Shown here in pieces: positions 63,949 through 64,000 of a stretch of 64,000 nt of DNA. Each line of letters opens with the position of its first letter. The first letter of the stretch is position 1. The DNA is from Aminipila sp963524205 (GTDB lineage Bacteria > Bacillota > Clostridia > Peptostreptococcales > Anaerovoracaceae): assembly GCA_963524205.1 (NCBI GenBank), contig CAURED010000011.1:56283-120282 (forward strand), given 5' to 3'. A program made the translations under genes and the position numbers. A model generated the notes under the pieces. That model made no database searches, was not told the origin of the DNA, and saw only the letters and a program-made list of their open reading frames with translations.

Positions 63949-64000
63949 TTATTCAACAACTGTAGCAACTACGCCAGAACCTACTGTTCTTCCGCCTTCT
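63949..64000 (-). CDS. tuf: elongation factor Tu, C-terminal end only
   Basis: The last 16 residues, EGGRTVGSGVVATVVE plus stop TAA, matching the end of EF-Tu; the rest is outside the window on the right. Confidence 0.93.
   Translation of the reverse strand, partial: EGGRTVGSGVVATVVE

Overview
The window is AT-rich chromosomal DNA of an anaerobic, probably endospore-forming member of the Clostridia (Firmicutes). This rests on pyruvate:ferredoxin oxidoreductase, a butyryl-CoA-dehydrogenase-like fragment, BofA, a GntR/YtrA-type ABC operon, sigma-54 activators, strong AGGAGG-type ribosome sites and the pcrA-ligA and ffs-dnaX-ybaB-recR orders. The species cannot be named from the sequence alone; a Peptostreptococcales/Anaerovorax-like relative is a guess. 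Most genes lie on the minus strand. No CRISPR array, insertion sequence, prophage, rRNA or tRNA gene was seen.

Layout. 1-1.7 kb: 5' part of an acyl-CoA dehydrogenase and an unrecognised, possibly OGG-fold protein. 2-5.1 kb: an MFS transporter, then an NSS amino-acid transporter with its tiny MetS-type subunit. 5.4-12.1 kb: a TRAP transporter (dctPQM) behind a near-consensus sigma-54 promoter, next to its two-component pair. 12.2-15.9 kb: an ECF sigma/anti-sigma pair downstream of a GntR-ABC operon whose promoter carries a clear operator. 16-22.7 kb: amidase, tmRNA, small unknown genes, smpB, lepB, an RluA-type synthase with an apparently leaderless mRNA, and an MltG-like fragment protein.

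22.7-27.2 kb: fba, then a three-gene cluster of VTC-like polyphosphate polymerase, DUF4956 membrane protein and secreted beta-helix protein. 27.4-34 kb: pncB, uvrA, uvrB. 34-36.2 kb: citrate synthase and a prepilin peptidase (+ strand). 36.3-39.6 kb: a drug-efflux ABC operon resembling cecR-ybhGFSR. 39.8-43.3 kb: PFOR. 43.7-47.3 kb: bofA, an inverted yaaL, recR, ybaB, dnaX and the SRP RNA. 47.3-53.5 kb: a FliD-like orphan, an AIR-synthase-like protein, a divergent ligA and pcrA.

53.6-58.2 kb: a second sigma-54 unit with an NhaC-family transporter, a divergent alanine dehydrogenase, a truncated GPH symporter and its own PAS/AAA+ activator. 58.4 kb: a 41-residue gene with a forespore-like promoter. 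58.9-62.3 kb: a YitT protein and bioY-bioB-bioD under a perfect BirA operator. 62.3-64 kb: psuG, a YfcE-type phosphodiesterase and the 3' end of tuf.

The most interesting unexplained systems are the VTC/DUF4956/beta-helix cluster and the NhaC-Ald-activator operon. Several starts were moved from the longest open frame to the codon with a proper ribosome site; each entry says so.
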